Shown: positions 63,014-64,000 of the stretch, in pieces | Layout: every line of letters begins with the position of its first letter | Position numbering within the stretch: the stretch's first letter is position 1 | Assembly (NCBI GenBank): GCA_009869945.1 | Contig: WIXG01000111.1 | Coordinates: 1 to 64,000 of the forward strand | DNA length: 64,000 nucleotides | Direction of reading: 5' to 3' | DNA from: Mesaphorura yosii | Lineage: Eukaryota > Arthropoda > Collembola > Poduromorpha > Tullbergiidae | Made by a program: the position numbers and the translations under genes | The notes under the pieces: model-generated | What the model was told of the DNA's origin: nothing | Database searches by the model: none | Seen by the model: only the letters and a program-made list of their open reading frames with translations

Positions 63014-63356
63014 AAAATGGAAGCGTGAAATGAGCATGGACAGCTTCAGTGGAACAACTGAATTGTAATCTTAAGAGTTGGCGGGAGGCCAGCTAAAATG
63101 TGGTCGAAATGCCAAGTTAAAGTTAAATGATTATGATGTCAATTTTAATTGAATCTTTCCACTTGCGTCTGTAAACTGTACATGAACTGTAAATCTGTAA
63201 TGTAAAAATAGAATGGTAACAATTTATTGGTCAATATCATTAATATCACATGGATAATTATTCACATGTATAATTTTCATTTTACGAGTCTTACATACTT
63301 AAAAGCGAAATATAAAAGTTTAGGTGTGTAGTTGGTGAGATCCATGAAAACATGAA

Positions 63357-63362
63357 TTTATT
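63357..63362 (-). terminator. Poly(A) signal of the gremlin-like gene
   Basis: TTTATT reads AATAAA on the minus strand, about 21 bp after the stop codon. A second copy lies at 63223-63228. Confidence 0.45.
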
Positions 63363-63382
63363 CATGCGTTATTGGTGTACTT

Positions 63383-64000
63383 TTACGCATACTCGTTGCC
63401 GTCGTCGTCATTCTGCTCGATTTGCATGCATGAACACCTTTTAATTTTCTCCACTCTCACTTTCTGCACTTCAGATCCGTCCTCGCCACACTTCAGCCTG
63501 ACCGTCCGCCACACTGACCTGGACGGCTTGCAAGCGGGGAATGACGCGAAGAGTCCCGGTACCCAGACTGAGACACACTGGCCGACGCACACGCGATTCA
63601 CAATTGTCAGGGGTTCACAACCCTCACGTTTAATAATCTGGCTGTATCTTTGAGTTTTGCAACAATTTTTCTTATTGCTTGTAGGGTTCTTGGACGAAGC
63701 TCGCTGGAGATGTTGCACGAAGTCGCTGTCGTCGCCAGGTTCCCGCCGAAGATGGTAATCGGAGGACGTGTAGACCATCTTTGGTGGTAAGACGAGCTCG
63801 GTTTCGTCATCATCTTCGTCCCGATTAATTTGAACTATTCTATCACTAATTGAATTCTTTTTAATAGGAATTCTGTGACGCCGAGTCTTCTTGTTGATCA
63901 AATCCCAACTGAGTCGCGAAATTTTTCGCTTGCGCTCAATCTCCTTCAGCTTGGCATCGTCGAGAGCGGAGTTCGTGAGCGAAGACTCCGTACCGGTTCC
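63383..64000 (-). CDS. Gremlin/DAN-type cystine-knot BMP antagonist (5' partial)
   Basis: 205 codons are visible; the frame is open to the right edge, so the N-terminus and signal peptide lie outside. The first 115 residues are basic, then acidic (RDEDDDETELVLPPKM). The C-terminal DAN domain reads CCKTQRYSQIIKREGCEP, IVNRVCVGQCVSVWVPG, FPACKPSRSVWRTVRLKC and KRCSCMQ. This matches gremlin (CKTQPLKQTIxEEGC, INRFCYGQCNSFYIP, CxxCKP, C-x-C). One family cysteine of the CxxCKP pair is absent (FPACKP). DAN proteins bind and block BMP ligands outside the cell. The terminus after the knot is acidic (QNDDDGNEYA). A gremlin or DAN orthologue is likely; bursicon fits less well because the spacing follows gremlin. 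Confidence 0.85.
   Translation of the reverse strand, partial: GTGTESSLTNSALDDAKLKEIERKRKISRLSWDLINKKTRRHRIPIKKNSISDRIVQINRDEDDDETELVLPPKMVYTSSDYHLRREPGDDSDFVQHLQRASSKNPTSNKKNCCKTQRYSQIIKREGCEPLTIVNRVCVGQCVSVWVPGLFASFPACKPSRSVWRTVRLKCGEDGSEVQKVRVEKIKRCSCMQIEQNDDDGNEYA

Overview
This window is nuclear DNA from an arthropod, most likely a springtail (Collembola) or close relative. Nearly all genes carry short GT-AG introns of about 50-110 bp. There are animal-only genes: KANK, the neuroendocrine chaperone 7B2, a gremlin-type BMP antagonist and ODAD2/ARMC4. There are gustatory receptors with the C-terminal TYxxxxxQ signature, a tandem set of carboxylesterases, and a secreted bacillopeptidase F-like subtilase of a type often annotated in springtails. 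The springtail call rests on family knowledge and was not tested by a search. I see no rRNA, tRNA, CRISPR array, retroelement or virus-like copy.

Left part (1-16.3 kb). A minus-strand chemoreceptor cluster holds one intact gene (2632-3817) beside a frameshifted copy (about 100-1001) and a lone 3' exon (about 1688-2053). It is followed on the plus strand by the subtilase (4840-6403), a Tret1-like sugar transporter (7462-9255) and an unrecognised multi-membrane protein (9720-10717). Three further gustatory receptors lie in tandem on the minus strand (10945-16268). They share one three-exon architecture in which both introns are phase 0.

Middle (16.7-30.3 kb). Two tandem carboxylesterases lie on the minus strand; the first has lost its catalytic histidine. 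Then come a double-stranded-RNA-binding-motif protein on the minus strand, an intronless KANK gene on the plus strand, and ODAD2/ARMC4 on the minus strand, which converges on KANK.

Right part (30.3-64 kb) is gene-poor. A secreted, cysteine-free, dibasic-rich protein of 317 aa (33773-36912, minus) looks like a peptide-hormone precursor. About 14 kb without a recognisable gene follow, then a third carboxylesterase (50870-53070, minus), another 4.5 kb gap and the 7B2 gene (57634-58966, plus) with a perfect CRE palindrome 110 bp upstream. The end holds an internally deleted Harbinger transposon remnant (61043-61462), a small four-pass membrane protein (62245-63013) and a gremlin-like DAN-domain gene (63383-64000, minus) that runs off the edge. 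The non-coding part of the right half is unusually rich in the octamer GGAGAAAG, almost all on one strand.

Functionally the window combines environmental sensing (receptors), digestion and detoxification (subtilase, esterases), haemolymph sugar transport, and secretory or neuroendocrine biology (7B2, candidate prohormone, BMP antagonist). The genes do not form one pathway. Exon boundaries were read by eye from splice consensus, conserved frame and comparison among paralogues in the window.
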